A stretch of DNA of 64,000 nt from Mesorhizobium sp. (GTDB lineage Bacteria > Pseudomonadota > Alphaproteobacteria > Rhizobiales > Rhizobiaceae): positions 62,001-126,000 of the forward strand of contig NZ_SUGA01000001.1 in NCBI RefSeq assembly GCF_004963255.1, given 5' to 3'. Positions 27,183 through 35,030 of the stretch are shown here, one piece after another. The stretch's first letter is position 1. Each line of letters opens with the position of its first letter. The notes below the pieces were generated by a model. It did not search any database and was not told where the DNA came from. It saw only the letters and a program-made list of their open reading frames with translations. The position numbers and the translations under genes are program-made.

Positions 27183-27470
27183 TTACCAGCGGCGCCAGTG
27201 GTGCCAGCGGTGGTAAGGATGCCAGGCCGGGCCGATATAGACGCGCGGCCCGCCCCAGTAATAATAGCCGGGGTAGATCACGCGGCGATTGGGGACGCAG
27301 CGGCCCCAGTAGTTGGGATGCCAGCCCGGACCGCAACCCCAGGCGACATGCTCAATCATTGCCGGCGCTGGGGCCACGGGCGCGATCGGCATGGCCGAGG
27401 CAGCGCTTGCCGCGACCGTCCCGCCGGTGGCGAGCGCGGCGGCGAGCGAATATTTCGTCAGACTGTTCAT
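27183..27470 (-). CDS. Small secreted GCG/CRPN-type protein (paralogue)
   Basis: This 95-residue protein has a signal peptide (MNSLTKYSLAAALATGG to ASAM), an Ala/Pro spacer, and the core WGCGPGWHPNYWGRCVPN. It is followed by a Tyr/Gly/His-rich tail (YPGYYYWGGPRVYIGPAWHP). It shares the core with the 23742 gene. GGGGAG lies 7 bases before the ATG at 27470; the frame also opens at 27491. Function is not known. Confidence 0.8.
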   Translation of the reverse strand: MNSLTKYSLAAALATGGTVAASAASAMPIAPVAPAPAMIEHVAWGCGPGWHPNYWGRCVPNRRVIYPGYYYWGGPRVYIGPAWHPYHRWHHWRRW

Positions 27471-27580
27471 GGGATGCTCCCCAAGTTCCAAGGTTGAAGA
27501 GAACCTGCCCGCCGCCGAAGGCGGTCACAGGCCTGTCCCTCTTTTCCTTGAACGGGCGTGTCCGCTCTTTCCGTCGCCGC

Positions 27581-28024
27581 CTATGGCGATTTTTTTGCGG
27601 GTGGCGGCTGCCGGCCGGCACGCCGAAGCAGTGCGTCCGCCAGCAACTGGCGGTCTTCCGGCGAGCCCGATGCGGCGAATTCGACGATGCGTTGTTCCAG
27701 CCGCGCCCGCACGGTGGCATCGGCGTTGCGCGCTCGCTCCAGGGCGGCGGCAAGCGCGTTGCTGTCGAGGGTCGGCTGCTGCAGGAGGTTCGCCGCTTCG
27801 CGCCTTGCGGCCTGTCCATCAAGGATCACGTCGCGGGATTCGCGGCGCACCTCGCGCAGCGCCTGGCGGAAAATCTTGCGGTCGGCGGCGGGCAGCCGGC
27901 CGCCTGCCGATTCCAGCGAAAAGCCCGGAGTGGATTTGCCGATCAGCCAGCCCGCCCCGCCGGCCACCGCGCCGATCAGAAAGACGTTGAGCACCAGGGA
28001 TGCCGCGACAAGACGGGGGTTCAT
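27581..28024 (-). CDS. Periplasmic heavy-metal sensor-like (Spy/ZraP-type) protein
   Basis: This 147-residue protein has one N-terminal membrane anchor (LVLNVFLIGAVAGGAGWLIG). The rest is a helical periplasmic domain: LPAADRKIFRQALREVRRESRD, then ALAAALERARNADATVRARLEQRIVEFAA. This matches the heavy-metal-resistance/CnrR-Spy-like group. Its ATG overlaps the upstream membrane-protein stop (ATGA). As the last gene of the sigma-factor unit it may act as periplasmic sensor or chaperone for the envelope stress response; this is inferred. Confidence 0.75.
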   Translation of the reverse strand: MNPRLVAASLVLNVFLIGAVAGGAGWLIGKSTPGFSLESAGGRLPAADRKIFRQALREVRRESRDVILDGQAARREAANLLQQPTLDSNALAAALERARNADATVRARLEQRIVEFAASGSPEDRQLLADALLRRAGRQPPPAKKSP

Positions 28025-28470
28025 AGGTCCTCCTCCGCCTGGTCGGCATCGGGTCCGGCGTCGCCGAACGACGTCGCGTTGGCGTCCATCACATAATGGT
28101 CGGACTGGATATCCGGGCTGACGACGGTCACCAGCGCCAGCCCTGCCACGGCGCCAGCGAGCCCGACGCCCGCAAGCCCGAAGCCCAGCCACCAGAACCG
28201 CCGGCGCCGCTCCTGCCTGACCTCGGTCGTTGCCCGGGCGACGATGGCGCGATGCAGCGCCGGGCTGGGCGCCTCGACCCGATGTCGGTCGAGCATGACG
28301 TCGAGCCTGCCGGCGCGCGCCAGGATGGCGCGGCCTTGCTCGGTCTCGGCAAACAATGTCGCGGCGGCATGTTCGGCCCGCGGCCAGCGGTGCAACGCGC
28401 CGCCATAGGCGTCAGCCAACGCGGCGAAACGCCCGGCATCCATCGGCCCTTCTCTCGTCCTCTCAGCCAT
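28021..28470 (-). CDS. Single-pass membrane protein, probable anti-sigma factor
   Basis: This 149-residue protein has a cytoplasmic N-terminal half (FAALADAYGGALHRWPRAEHAAA), one membrane segment near residues 90-112 (WWLGFGLAGVGLAGAVAGLAL) and a short acidic periplasmic tail. No canonical zinc anti-sigma motif is visible. AGGGGGA precedes the ATG at 28470. The position directly after an ECF sigma gene and before a periplasmic sensor-like gene supports an anti-sigma role. I have no direct motif for it. Confidence 0.75.
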   Translation of the reverse strand: MAERTREGPMDAGRFAALADAYGGALHRWPRAEHAAATLFAETEQGRAILARAGRLDVMLDRHRVEAPSPALHRAIVARATTEVRQERRRRFWWLGFGLAGVGLAGAVAGLALVTVVSPDIQSDHYVMDANATSFGDAGPDADQAEEDL

Positions 28471-28544
28471 ATCGTTCCCCCTTCCACCGTTTTGACATGG
28501 CCCCCCACGCCCTCGTCCGCGAAGCCGGCAACTCCCTTGCTGTC

Positions 28545-29105
28545 TCAGTCATCGCCATCATCTCCGATAAGCATCGCCTGCAGGGCGCGACGACCCCTCG
28601 CGAGCAGGCTCTCCAGCGCATCGACGCTGACCTGCATGGCGCCGGCGGCCTCGATGTTGGACAGCTCCTGATAATAGACCAGCACGATCGCCTCGCGCTG
28701 GCGTGGCGCGAGGCGCTGCAGCGCCTGGTTGACCCTGCGCTCTTCGTCGCCCGGCATGGCATCGGGAAGCGGCGCGTCATCGGCCACCTCCGGCAGCTCG
28801 TCCGTTACCCATTCGCGCCGGCGCCGCAGCCGGTCGTAGCAGAGGTTGAGCCCGACGCGATGGATCCAGGTGTCGAATCGCGCGTGCCCCTGGCGCCAGC
28901 CTGAGGCGTGGCGCCAGATGCGCACGAAAGTCTCCTGCGCGACGTCCTCGGCCTCCGCAGGATCGCCAAGCATCCGCGCGGCCAGAGCCAGGATGCGCGG
29001 CAGCTTGCGCGCCACCATCGCCTGCATTGCGACGGGGTCGCCGGCGCCGATGCGGCGTACCAGTTCCTCGTCCGGATCGGCGCCCATCAACAGGGGCGCT
29101 CGCAT
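28545..29105 (-). CDS. ECF-family RNA polymerase sigma factor
   Basis: This 186-residue sigma-70 family protein has region 2 in LALAARMLGDPAEAEDVAQETFVRIWRHA and TWIHRVGLNLCYDRLRRRR. Region 4 is in LQRLAPRQREAIVLVYYQELSNIEAAGAMQVSVDALESLLARGRRAL. It should direct RNA polymerase to a small stress regulon. It follows the EF-hand gene by 27 bases and precedes the membrane protein. A second in-frame ATG at 29087 is possible. Confidence 0.92.
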   Translation of the reverse strand: MRAPLLMGADPDEELVRRIGAGDPVAMQAMVARKLPRILALAARMLGDPAEAEDVAQETFVRIWRHASGWRQGHARFDTWIHRVGLNLCYDRLRRRREWVTDELPEVADDAPLPDAMPGDEERRVNQALQRLAPRQREAIVLVYYQELSNIEAAGAMQVSVDALESLLARGRRALQAMLIGDDGDD

Positions 29106-29132
29106 GTGTCATTGCGCGGCATAACCTCTGGG

Positions 29133-29561
29133 TCATTGCTCCTGCTTGGGAGCGGATTTGTGGCTCGGCCGCTCGTCGGCGCTGAGCACCCCGTCGCCAT
29201 TTTTGTCCAGCTTGGCGAAGCGCTTGGCCAGGAAGGCGTCGAGTTCGCCCTTGTCGACGAAGCCGTCCTTGTTGGCGTCCATGCGCGCGAAGGATTTGGC
29301 CGGATCGCCCTTGGCCTTGCGTTCGATCTGGAAAGCGGTCCATTCGGCGAGGCTGACCTTGCCGTCATTGTCGGTGTCGGCCCGCATGAACGCCTTTTCC
29401 CGGCGCGCCTCGAACTTTTCCAGCGTCAGGCCGGACTTGGTCTGGTCGGGCTTGGCGGCAGCCGCAGTGTCCGGCGTCGTCTGGGCGGGGGCAGCCGTCG
29501 TCGTCTGGGCGACCGCGACAGCGGTCTGCAGGCCAAGGGCAACGGCGAATAGGCGGATCAT
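29133..29561 (-). CDS. Secreted EF-hand protein with three calcium-binding loops
   Basis: This 142-residue protein has a signal peptide (MIRLFAVALGLQTAVAVAQ) followed by a Thr/Ala/Pro linker. Three EF-hand loops follow: DTDNDGKVSLAEW, DANKDGFVDKGEL and DKNGDGVLSADE. The Asp residues at loop positions 1 and 3 and the Asp/Asn at position 5 needed for Ca2+ are in place, and position 12 is Glu where expected or a close variant. It leads the sigma-factor unit, so a periplasmic Ca2+-binding protein may feed the envelope response. That link is inferred from gene order. Confidence 0.88.
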   Translation of the reverse strand: MIRLFAVALGLQTAVAVAQTTTAAPAQTTPDTAAAAKPDQTKSGLTLEKFEARREKAFMRADTDNDGKVSLAEWTAFQIERKAKGDPAKSFARMDANKDGFVDKGELDAFLAKRFAKLDKNGDGVLSADERPSHKSAPKQEQ

Positions 29562-29711
29562 GCTCTCGTCTCCGGTTGGCGCGGCCATTGGCGACCACGC
29601 TTCAGCCATTGAACGCGGCGAGGAGCAAAATCCGTCGGTCCTTTCGGCCGGACAGCAAATCCGTCCGATCCGGTTGCGCCGGACCGGAATGCGCCCGAAC
29701 GGAAGCGGCGA

Positions 29712-29900
29712 CTATCTCTGGTTGTCGACCACCACCAGCTGGTCCGGCTTGAAGCCGGCATGCTGCGGCGTCCAGACGTCGCCTTCGCGGTTGAACCAGT
29801 GGCACAGATACGTGCCGGAGGCCGCGCCATCGCTGATTGTCATTTCCGGCCCTCCGGATCTCAGCCTGACGACGTCTCCGGTCTTGAAACTAGTGGGCAT
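29712..29900 (-). CDS. YodC/DUF2158-family small protein
   Basis: This 62-residue protein begins MPTSFKTGDVVRLRSGGPEM and contains TYLCHWFNREGDVWTPQHAG. This matches the small SH3-like DUF2158 family, in which a VxLxSGGPxMTV start and a CxWF segment are conserved. Function is unknown. I chose the ATG at 29900 for the family N terminus, although the frame is open to 30101. Confidence 0.82.
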   Translation of the reverse strand: MPTSFKTGDVVRLRSGGPEMTISDGAASGTYLCHWFNREGDVWTPQHAGFKPDQLVVVDNQR

Positions 29901-30097
29901 TTCGACCTCCCATGCTGACCGGCCGAGTTTCCCACCAACAGCTACTCCCGACAATGGCCGAGAATGGGCCGATGACGTGGTACAGGATTGTGGAGGTGTC
30001 GATGCCGCTTGCCTGGCGCGCCGGGCAGCGCTCCATATGTTGCCGGATCGTGTCGGGGCTTCGCAGGCGAAGCGAGCGACCTGATCGCGCAGTGTCT

Positions 30098-30310
30098 TCA
30101 ATAGCTGTCGTGCTGAGGGGGCGGCGGCAGCGCCGACTGGCTGTCTTGTCCCGCCGGGCGGACGGTCATGGACCTTTCATCGGGCCACAATGCCTGTGCC
30201 TTCATAACCGCTGCCAGGAGATTCTCTGCTTCAACGCTTCCGATCTCGGTTAGAAGCGGGCTGTTGCCGCCTGCTGCGAAATCGACGTGATAGACAGTCC
30301 AACTCCTCAT
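30098..30310 (-). CDS. Hypothetical small protein
   Basis: This 70-residue frame starts MRSWTVYHVDFAAGG and contains EIGSVEAENLLAAVMKAQALW, then a Pro-rich tail. The first 50 residues have the look of a folded domain, with charged and hydrophobic positions alternating. No family is recognised. It may belong with the YodC-like gene on the same strand downstream. Confidence 0.45.
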   Translation of the reverse strand: MRSWTVYHVDFAAGGNSPLLTEIGSVEAENLLAAVMKAQALWPDERSMTVRPAGQDSQSALPPPPQHDSY

Positions 30311-30724
30311 CGCATTTCCGGCAATTTGCGTCTCGGCGCGGGCAAGCGGATGGAAGCCCGGCTCGCTTTTGTGGTTAGGATTTTGAGGTCCGCGAGCCGG
30401 GCATGCGCCAACCGATGGGCGGGGGGCTTGGGGTTATCAGCCGGCGCGATGGCGAGACTGTCTGATTTGCCCGCTGGTCCACAATCGACCGAGGTCCATC
30501 CTGCCGGACGCATTGGTCCGAAAGGACCAAAGATATAGCCCCTTATTCCGTTGGGGCAGATTGCCTGTGCCAGTGATCTGGCAGAGCGGGCTTGGCAAAA
30601 TCTGTCGGCGCCAGCAGATACCTGTCCCAGGCCGCCGGCATTGGGCGCTTGACCCTGGTGATCGAACCGGCGCATTCGGAGAGGCTTGTGCGGAAGAGCG
30701 AAAAACACTAAGCCAGCCCGCGTG
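30311..30724. other. Stretch without a supported gene
   Basis: Frames of 80-130 codons exist here on both strands, but none has a domain or a convincing start. GC is slightly lower than around it. The stretch leads directly into the tRNA and may hold its promoter. Confidence 0.5.
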
Positions 30725-30800
30725 GGGCCTGTAGCTCAATGGTTAGAGCCGGCGGCTCATAACCGCTTGGTTGGGGGTTCGAGTCCCTCCGGGCCCACCA
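30725..30800 (+). tRNA. tRNA-Ile2 (CAT anticodon)
   Basis: The 76-base cloverleaf has acceptor stem GGGCCTG paired with CGGGCCC, a D arm with AGCTCAATGGTTAGAGC, and anticodon stem GGCGG/CCGCT around CTCATAA. The T arm is GGGGGTTCGAGTCCCTC, and CCA is encoded. The CAT anticodon with a GGCGGCTCATAACCGCTTGG arm resembles the lysidine-modified tRNA-Ile2 of bacteria rather than tRNA-Met. The 3' end abuts an integrase remnant, so this is a used integration site. Confidence 0.9.
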
Positions 30801-31213
30801 TTATCGTTATTTATCAATGGCTTATAGGGTGGTTCGCCACGAGGTTCGCCAATAGGTTCGCCAAGCATCGGCTTGCGCGTGACCAGACGCACGACTCGAT
30901 CCATCCCCTGGACTGCCAGCCGTACCTGCGGTGCCTCGCGCGAATAGAGCTCGGCATGATCAATGTCGTCGTGACCGAGCACATCCATGAGCTGTCTGGT
31001 CGAAGCCTCTGCCTCGGCCAGATAGACGCCAAGCGACTTCCTTAGTCCATGCAGGGTCAGCCCCTTCGGCAGGCCGGCAAGCTTGCACCAATGCGCCATC
31101 ATTCCAGTGAGCGACTTGGCGGAGAACGGCTCACCATAGCTATTGACCAGGACAGTCTCGCCGCGCCTGTCGGCCGCATCCAAAATCTCGGAGAGCATCG
31201 GTGTGATCGGCAC
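30743..31213 (-). pseudogene. Tyrosine recombinase (integrase) C-terminal remnant
   Basis: The frame keeps the C-terminal catalytic part: LHGLRKSLGVYLAEA (HxxR box) and GHDDIDHAELYSR, with the His and the nucleophilic Tyr at normal spacing. The N-terminal half with the first catalytic Arg is missing. Upstream, an in-frame TAG near 31249 follows sequence that still reads like integrase (RRRTGGKRLFVPITPML). At its 3' end the frame runs into the complement of the tRNA gene, as expected at an attachment site. It is a relic of an element once integrated in tRNA-Ile2. Confidence 0.8.
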
Positions 31214-31249
31214 GAAAAGCCGCTTGCCGCCGGTTCTTCTTCGCTATTC

Positions 31250-31867
31250 TCCGACGGTGTGTTTTGCATGCGCGAGATTGTAGCAGAAGGGCGCTCGGAA
31301 CAGCAGGGCAAAGTGAGACGTCCACCACCGAATCCCGTGGAAACTGCGGCGCTCGCCGGAAGTAGGCAGCCATTCGATTATGGATGGGGCGAAGGCCTAA
31401 CTGACAAGGCCGGGAAAGTTCGGCAACCGGACAGTCCGCAGTCGGCCCCATTTCAGACATTCAGTCCGATCATTCAGCCGATGACCACTTTGCGCCCCTG
31501 CATGGGCTTGGCGCAGTTCGGATATTCCCGAAATCTGCTACTTCAAAGATTGCTCTGGCCCTGCAGATGCTCTGTAGACAAGCCAACAACGCTGAAGTCT
31601 CGGTGACGCCCAAGTCAAGGTCACCGACGATGCTCATGTGGTTGGTCGCGCAAGATGATTTCGAGAGGCGATTACCCTGCTTTTTGAGCTTTTCTGCGAT
31701 GAAGGCCGCCGTGAAGCGTCCGCAGGGAGTGGCCGCGCGACGGCAATTTCCAGTAAAACGAGCAATTCTTACGGGTCTCACGCCAAGTTGTGCGGCTGAG
31801 AAAATTTCAGGAGCGACGGCCTGTTGCGTTGATGGCTCGAATGGCGCGTAGGCGTGTCCGACCGCAA
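31250..31867. other. Decayed stretch between integrase remnant and sugar locus
   Basis: About 600 bases with short frames on both strands, none with a recognised domain. Base composition is lower in GC than the flanks. It is probably eroded DNA of the former element. I see no insertion-sequence ends. Confidence 0.4.
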
Positions 31868-33109
31868 TTAGCGTTCGCTGTGGGAGCTAGCGATTTCGGC
31901 AAATTGGGGCGATCGGCCGACCGGCATTCCATTTCCAATTTGATCCAGTTCAGGAAGCAGGAAAATGCTGTCTCGAAGAGTCCCGGCGGCGCCGACAGCG
32001 ACGGTGTCGGCTTCAATGCCGGCGATCTTGATGGGCGGCAATGCCAGACCGTGCAGCAAATTGGCTCGCAGAATCGCATCAACCCTCCTCTGGATCCTTG
32101 GGAACAACACAGCCAATGGGCCGCCGAGGACGATGCGTGCCGGGTTTAGAATGTGGATAAGATTGAGCAGTCCGATTGAAATCACGTCGGCCCATGTCTC
32201 GAGTTTCATTTCCAGGACGCTGCCGTGGTCCCGCTCTGCCGCCAAATCCGCCAGGCCCTCGGCGATCGACTGGCCGTCGGGAAGAAGCGGCAGGAAAGGG
32301 CTATAGCCCCCAAGCAGCCCTAGGGTTTGGGATTTGGCATCTTCTGGTCTGACGGAAAGGACCATATGGCCGATTTCGCCAGCAAAACCGCTGGCGCCCT
32401 CGGCAACCCGACCATTGCGGATGATCGCCGCACCTATCCCCTCCGAGAGCAACACCACGAGCATGTCTTCCGGCTCGTGGGTGTCTAGCGCGCCAATGGC
32501 CGCAGAAAGCGCGACGGCGTCATTGCACACCCGGATCGGCCATGGTGCCCCAAGAGAGCTGGCAACCAGTTGTCCAAGATCGACGTCCTCCCACTCCAGC
32601 AGTCTCGCCGAAACCACGACCCCGTCTCGGCCCACGATACCGGGAACGGACACGCCCACACCTCGAACTCGCCTGGTATCGACACCGGCACCAACAACAA
32701 GGCGGCGCGCGAGATCGGCGATCGCCTGCGCAACGGTTTCCGGGTCCCTGAAATTCCTGCTGTTGGGAATGGTGATCTTGTTGAGCGCAGCCCCGCTGAA
32801 GTCGACGAGCACGCCGGCCAGCCAGGTGCTTGATACGTCGATACCCACGAAGAATGCTCCCTTGGGATTTAGCGCTACGCGTATTCCCGGCCTGCCGACC
32901 TTGCCCGCTTCCTGAGGCTCGGTCAGTTCCATGGCCAGATCCGCCTCGAGCAGTACGGCAATGACGTTGCCGGCAGTCGCCCGGGTCAGGCCAAGCTCGC
33001 GGGCAACGTCGGCGCGCGAAAGGGGCGAGGCCCTTCGCAAAAGGCGCAGGCACCGCGTCTCATTGACGTGGCGGATGAGGTTGGTGGTTTTCAAGTTTCC
33101 TGCCCGCAT
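31868..33109 (-). CDS. ROK-family transcriptional repressor (sugar locus 1)
   Basis: This 413-residue protein has an N-terminal winged helix (CLRLLRRASPLSRADVARELGLTRATAGNVIAVLLEADL). A ROK sugar-binding half follows, with GIDVSSTWLAGVLVDFSG and the VSVPGIVGRDG loop. MRAGN is a usual family start, so I chose 33109; the frame opens at 33223. It is divergent from the FucU/ABC unit and probably represses it. A close paralogue is encoded at 38793. ACTAA-N6-TTAGT at 33232-33247 is a possible binding site in its own promoter. Confidence 0.88.
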   Translation of the reverse strand: MRAGNLKTTNLIRHVNETRCLRLLRRASPLSRADVARELGLTRATAGNVIAVLLEADLAMELTEPQEAGKVGRPGIRVALNPKGAFFVGIDVSSTWLAGVLVDFSGAALNKITIPNSRNFRDPETVAQAIADLARRLVVGAGVDTRRVRGVGVSVPGIVGRDGVVVSARLLEWEDVDLGQLVASSLGAPWPIRVCNDAVALSAAIGALDTHEPEDMLVVLLSEGIGAAIIRNGRVAEGASGFAGEIGHMVLSVRPEDAKSQTLGLLGGYSPFLPLLPDGQSIAEGLADLAAERDHGSVLEMKLETWADVISIGLLNLIHILNPARIVLGGPLAVLFPRIQRRVDAILRANLLHGLALPPIKIAGIEADTVAVGAAGTLRDSIFLLPELDQIGNGMPVGRSPQFAEIASSHSER

Positions 33110-33375
33110 TTCCATCGTCAATTCGGTGGCGTCTGCCCTGTTAGCGTCAGCCGGCTGGGTGCGTCCAGAGCGATTGGACGTCGCCGGCAGCGTCGCGCTC
33201 GCAACGCTTATGCAAATTGCCATTGACGGTCACTAAATCCAATTAGTATAGGTTCAATGCAAATACAAGACATCCGGGTTTATGGGATACTTTTTTGCGT
33301 CTCCTGTCAAACCACTGAGCGGCGGAACCCTCGCACGCTTATTGAACAAGAACCCAAATCTGAAAGGACGCTGTC

Positions 33376-33813
33376 ATGCTGAAAGGTATCGATCCAATCC
33401 TGTCGCCCGATCTGCTCCATGCTTTGCGGTCCATGGGCCATGGTCATGAAATCGCGATCGTCGATGCCAACTATCCTTGCGACGACGATGCCCATGTCAT
33501 TCGCCTGGACGGCGTGCTGGGCACTCGGATCCTCGAAGCGGTGCTTTCGGTAATGCCACTTGAAAGCGGCGGTTCCGAAGCAGCCTGTCGCATGATCGTC
33601 GAGGGCAACCCCGAAACGGAGCTGCCTATTTTCGGCGAATTCCTGGATATCGTCGCAAGGCATGCCGACCGGCCGCTGTCGCTGGCGCCGATTACCCCCG
33701 ACGAATTCAAGCAGCGCGCAAAATGCGGCTTCGCGATCGTTCTCAGCGGCGATCGGCGGCTCTACGGAAACATCCTGCTGAAAAAGGGCGTTGTCGCACC
33801 GCAGGCTGACTAA
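33376..33813 (+). CDS. RbsD/FucU-family sugar mutarotase
   Basis: This 145-residue protein begins MLKGIDPILSPDLLHALRSMGHGHEIAIVDANYP. That segment contains the catalytic GHG(D/H)xxxxxDxN(Y/F)P pattern of the family. It ends with CGFAIVLSGDRRLYGNILLKKGV. Members interconvert sugar anomers (ribose pyranase, L-fucose mutarotase). The FucU branch is favoured by the LDGV segment and length. It is the first gene of the unit and supplies the anomer used by the importer or dehydrogenase. Confidence 0.88.
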   Translation: MLKGIDPILSPDLLHALRSMGHGHEIAIVDANYPCDDDAHVIRLDGVLGTRILEAVLSVMPLESGGSEAACRMIVEGNPETELPIFGEFLDIVARHADRPLSLAPITPDEFKQRAKCGFAIVLSGDRRLYGNILLKKGVVAPQAD

Positions 33814-33840
33814 CCCAGGAGAGGGGCTTGCATTCTCTTT

Positions 33841-33875
33841 TTTTGCATAATATGTATAGAACATAAACAAATTGG
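33841..33875. promoter_or_regulatory. AT-rich promoter/operator upstream of the sugar-binding-protein gene
   Basis: A block with TATGT-ATAGA-ACATA symmetry and the right half ACATAAACAAATT lies 59 bases before the binding-protein start. The right half matches ACAAAAACAAATA of the perfect palindrome at 40134-40168 in 11 of 13 positions. It is markedly AT-rich in a GC-rich setting. A shared ROK operator is inferred. Confidence 0.45.
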
Positions 33876-33933
33876 CGAAGATCGTGGGAGGAGAGCATTT
33901 GTCCGCGATCCGTGCACAAACCAAGGAGGAGAA

Positions 33934-34896
33934 ATGAAAATGCGCACAAACACCTTCGCGACAACCCTCGCGGTTCTCGGAACGCTGCTGACGCCGGCTC
34001 TGTCGTGGGCCGGCGACAAACCCCTGACGATCATGCTTTCCAGCCCGGATCTGGCCTTTCCATTTTCGGTCCACATCATGAAAGAGATGCAGGACGAGGC
34101 AGCAAAGCTCGGCAATATCAACGTTGTGGTGAGCGATGGTCAGCGCAACTCCAGCAAACAGAGCGCCGATATCGAGGCGGCTATCGCCAAGGGTGTTGAC
34201 GGAATCGTGATCAGCCCTAACGACTCCGCGGCGCTTGCGCCGGCAATCCAGGAGGCGATCGATGCCAAGATCCCGGTCGTCACCGTTGATCGCTCGATCG
34301 ACAGCGTCAAAGGAATCCTCGCTCATGTCGGTGCCGACAATGTCAAGGGCGGCGAGGTGCAGGGCCAGCTCATAATCAAGCTGTTTCCCGGCGGCGCCAG
34401 GGTGATGAATCTGCAGGGGCAGCCGGGCACCAGCGCTGCGATCGATCGCAACAAGGGCCTGCACAACGCGCTGGACCCCCTCGCGGCCAAATACAAGTTC
34501 GTGTTCGAGGACACGGCCGGATTTGACCGCGCAAAGGGTCTCTCCATGACCGAGTCTGCGCTGGCATCCATGGCGACCCCGCCCGACGCCATCGCCGCGG
34601 CAAACGACGATATGGCGCTCGGAGCCCTTGAGGCGCTGAAGGCTCGCGACCTGACCGAGAAGGTGAAATTGATCGGCTTCGATGCTCTGCCGGAATCCCT
34701 CGGCAAGGTACGCGATGGCGGCATGACCGGTACCATCGAGCAAATGCCGGGAAAGCAGGGCAGGCAGGCGGTCGATATTCTCGTGGCCTTTGTGCGTGAC
34801 GGCAAGGCGCCGGATAAGAAGATCACACTGCTCACACCGATCGCTGTGACAAAGGACAACCTCGACGCCGGCGAACGTTTGGGAGAGCTGAAGTAG
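33934..34896 (+). CDS. Sugar ABC transporter substrate-binding protein, RbsB-like
   Basis: This 320-residue periplasmic protein has a signal peptide (to PALSWAGDK) and type I periplasmic-binding fold landmarks. These are SSPDLAFPFSVHIMKEMQDEA, GVDGIVISPNDSAALAPAI, VPVVTVDRSID-like IPVVTVDRSID, and GFDALPESLGKVRDG. It delivers a pentose or hexose to the membrane complex encoded next. GGAGGAG precedes the ATG. A perfect hairpin follows the gene. Confidence 0.9.
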   Translation: MKMRTNTFATTLAVLGTLLTPALSWAGDKPLTIMLSSPDLAFPFSVHIMKEMQDEAAKLGNINVVVSDGQRNSSKQSADIEAAIAKGVDGIVISPNDSAALAPAIQEAIDAKIPVVTVDRSIDSVKGILAHVGADNVKGGEVQGQLIIKLFPGGARVMNLQGQPGTSAAIDRNKGLHNALDPLAAKYKFVFEDTAGFDRAKGLSMTESALASMATPPDAIAAANDDMALGALEALKARDLTEKVKLIGFDALPESLGKVRDGGMTGTIEQMPGKQGRQAVDILVAFVRDGKAPDKKITLLTPIAVTKDNLDAGERLGELK

Positions 34897-34943
34897 CTCT
34901 TCGTCGCCCGCGCCGCCTGCTATCCTCCAAGGTGATCGCGGGC

Positions 34944-34976
34944 GAGGGTGAGGCCCGAAGCTCCGGCCTCACCCTC
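34944..34976 (+). terminator. Stable hairpin after the binding-protein gene
   Basis: Arms GAGGGTGAGGCC and GGCCTCACCCTC pair perfectly over 12 bases around a 9-base loop. No T-run follows. Such hairpins after binding-protein genes usually protect the upstream mRNA and reduce read-through into the ATPase gene; this role is inferred. Confidence 0.6.
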
Positions 34977-35030
34977 AATGGCGCACGGCATTGCGCCTAT
35001 TCGAGCTGCTGAATTCGTTTGGATCTCACA

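Noticed and set aside
31470..31851. Overlapping frames that might be a transposase remnant
   Set aside because: No catalytic motif and no terminal inverted repeats could be found.
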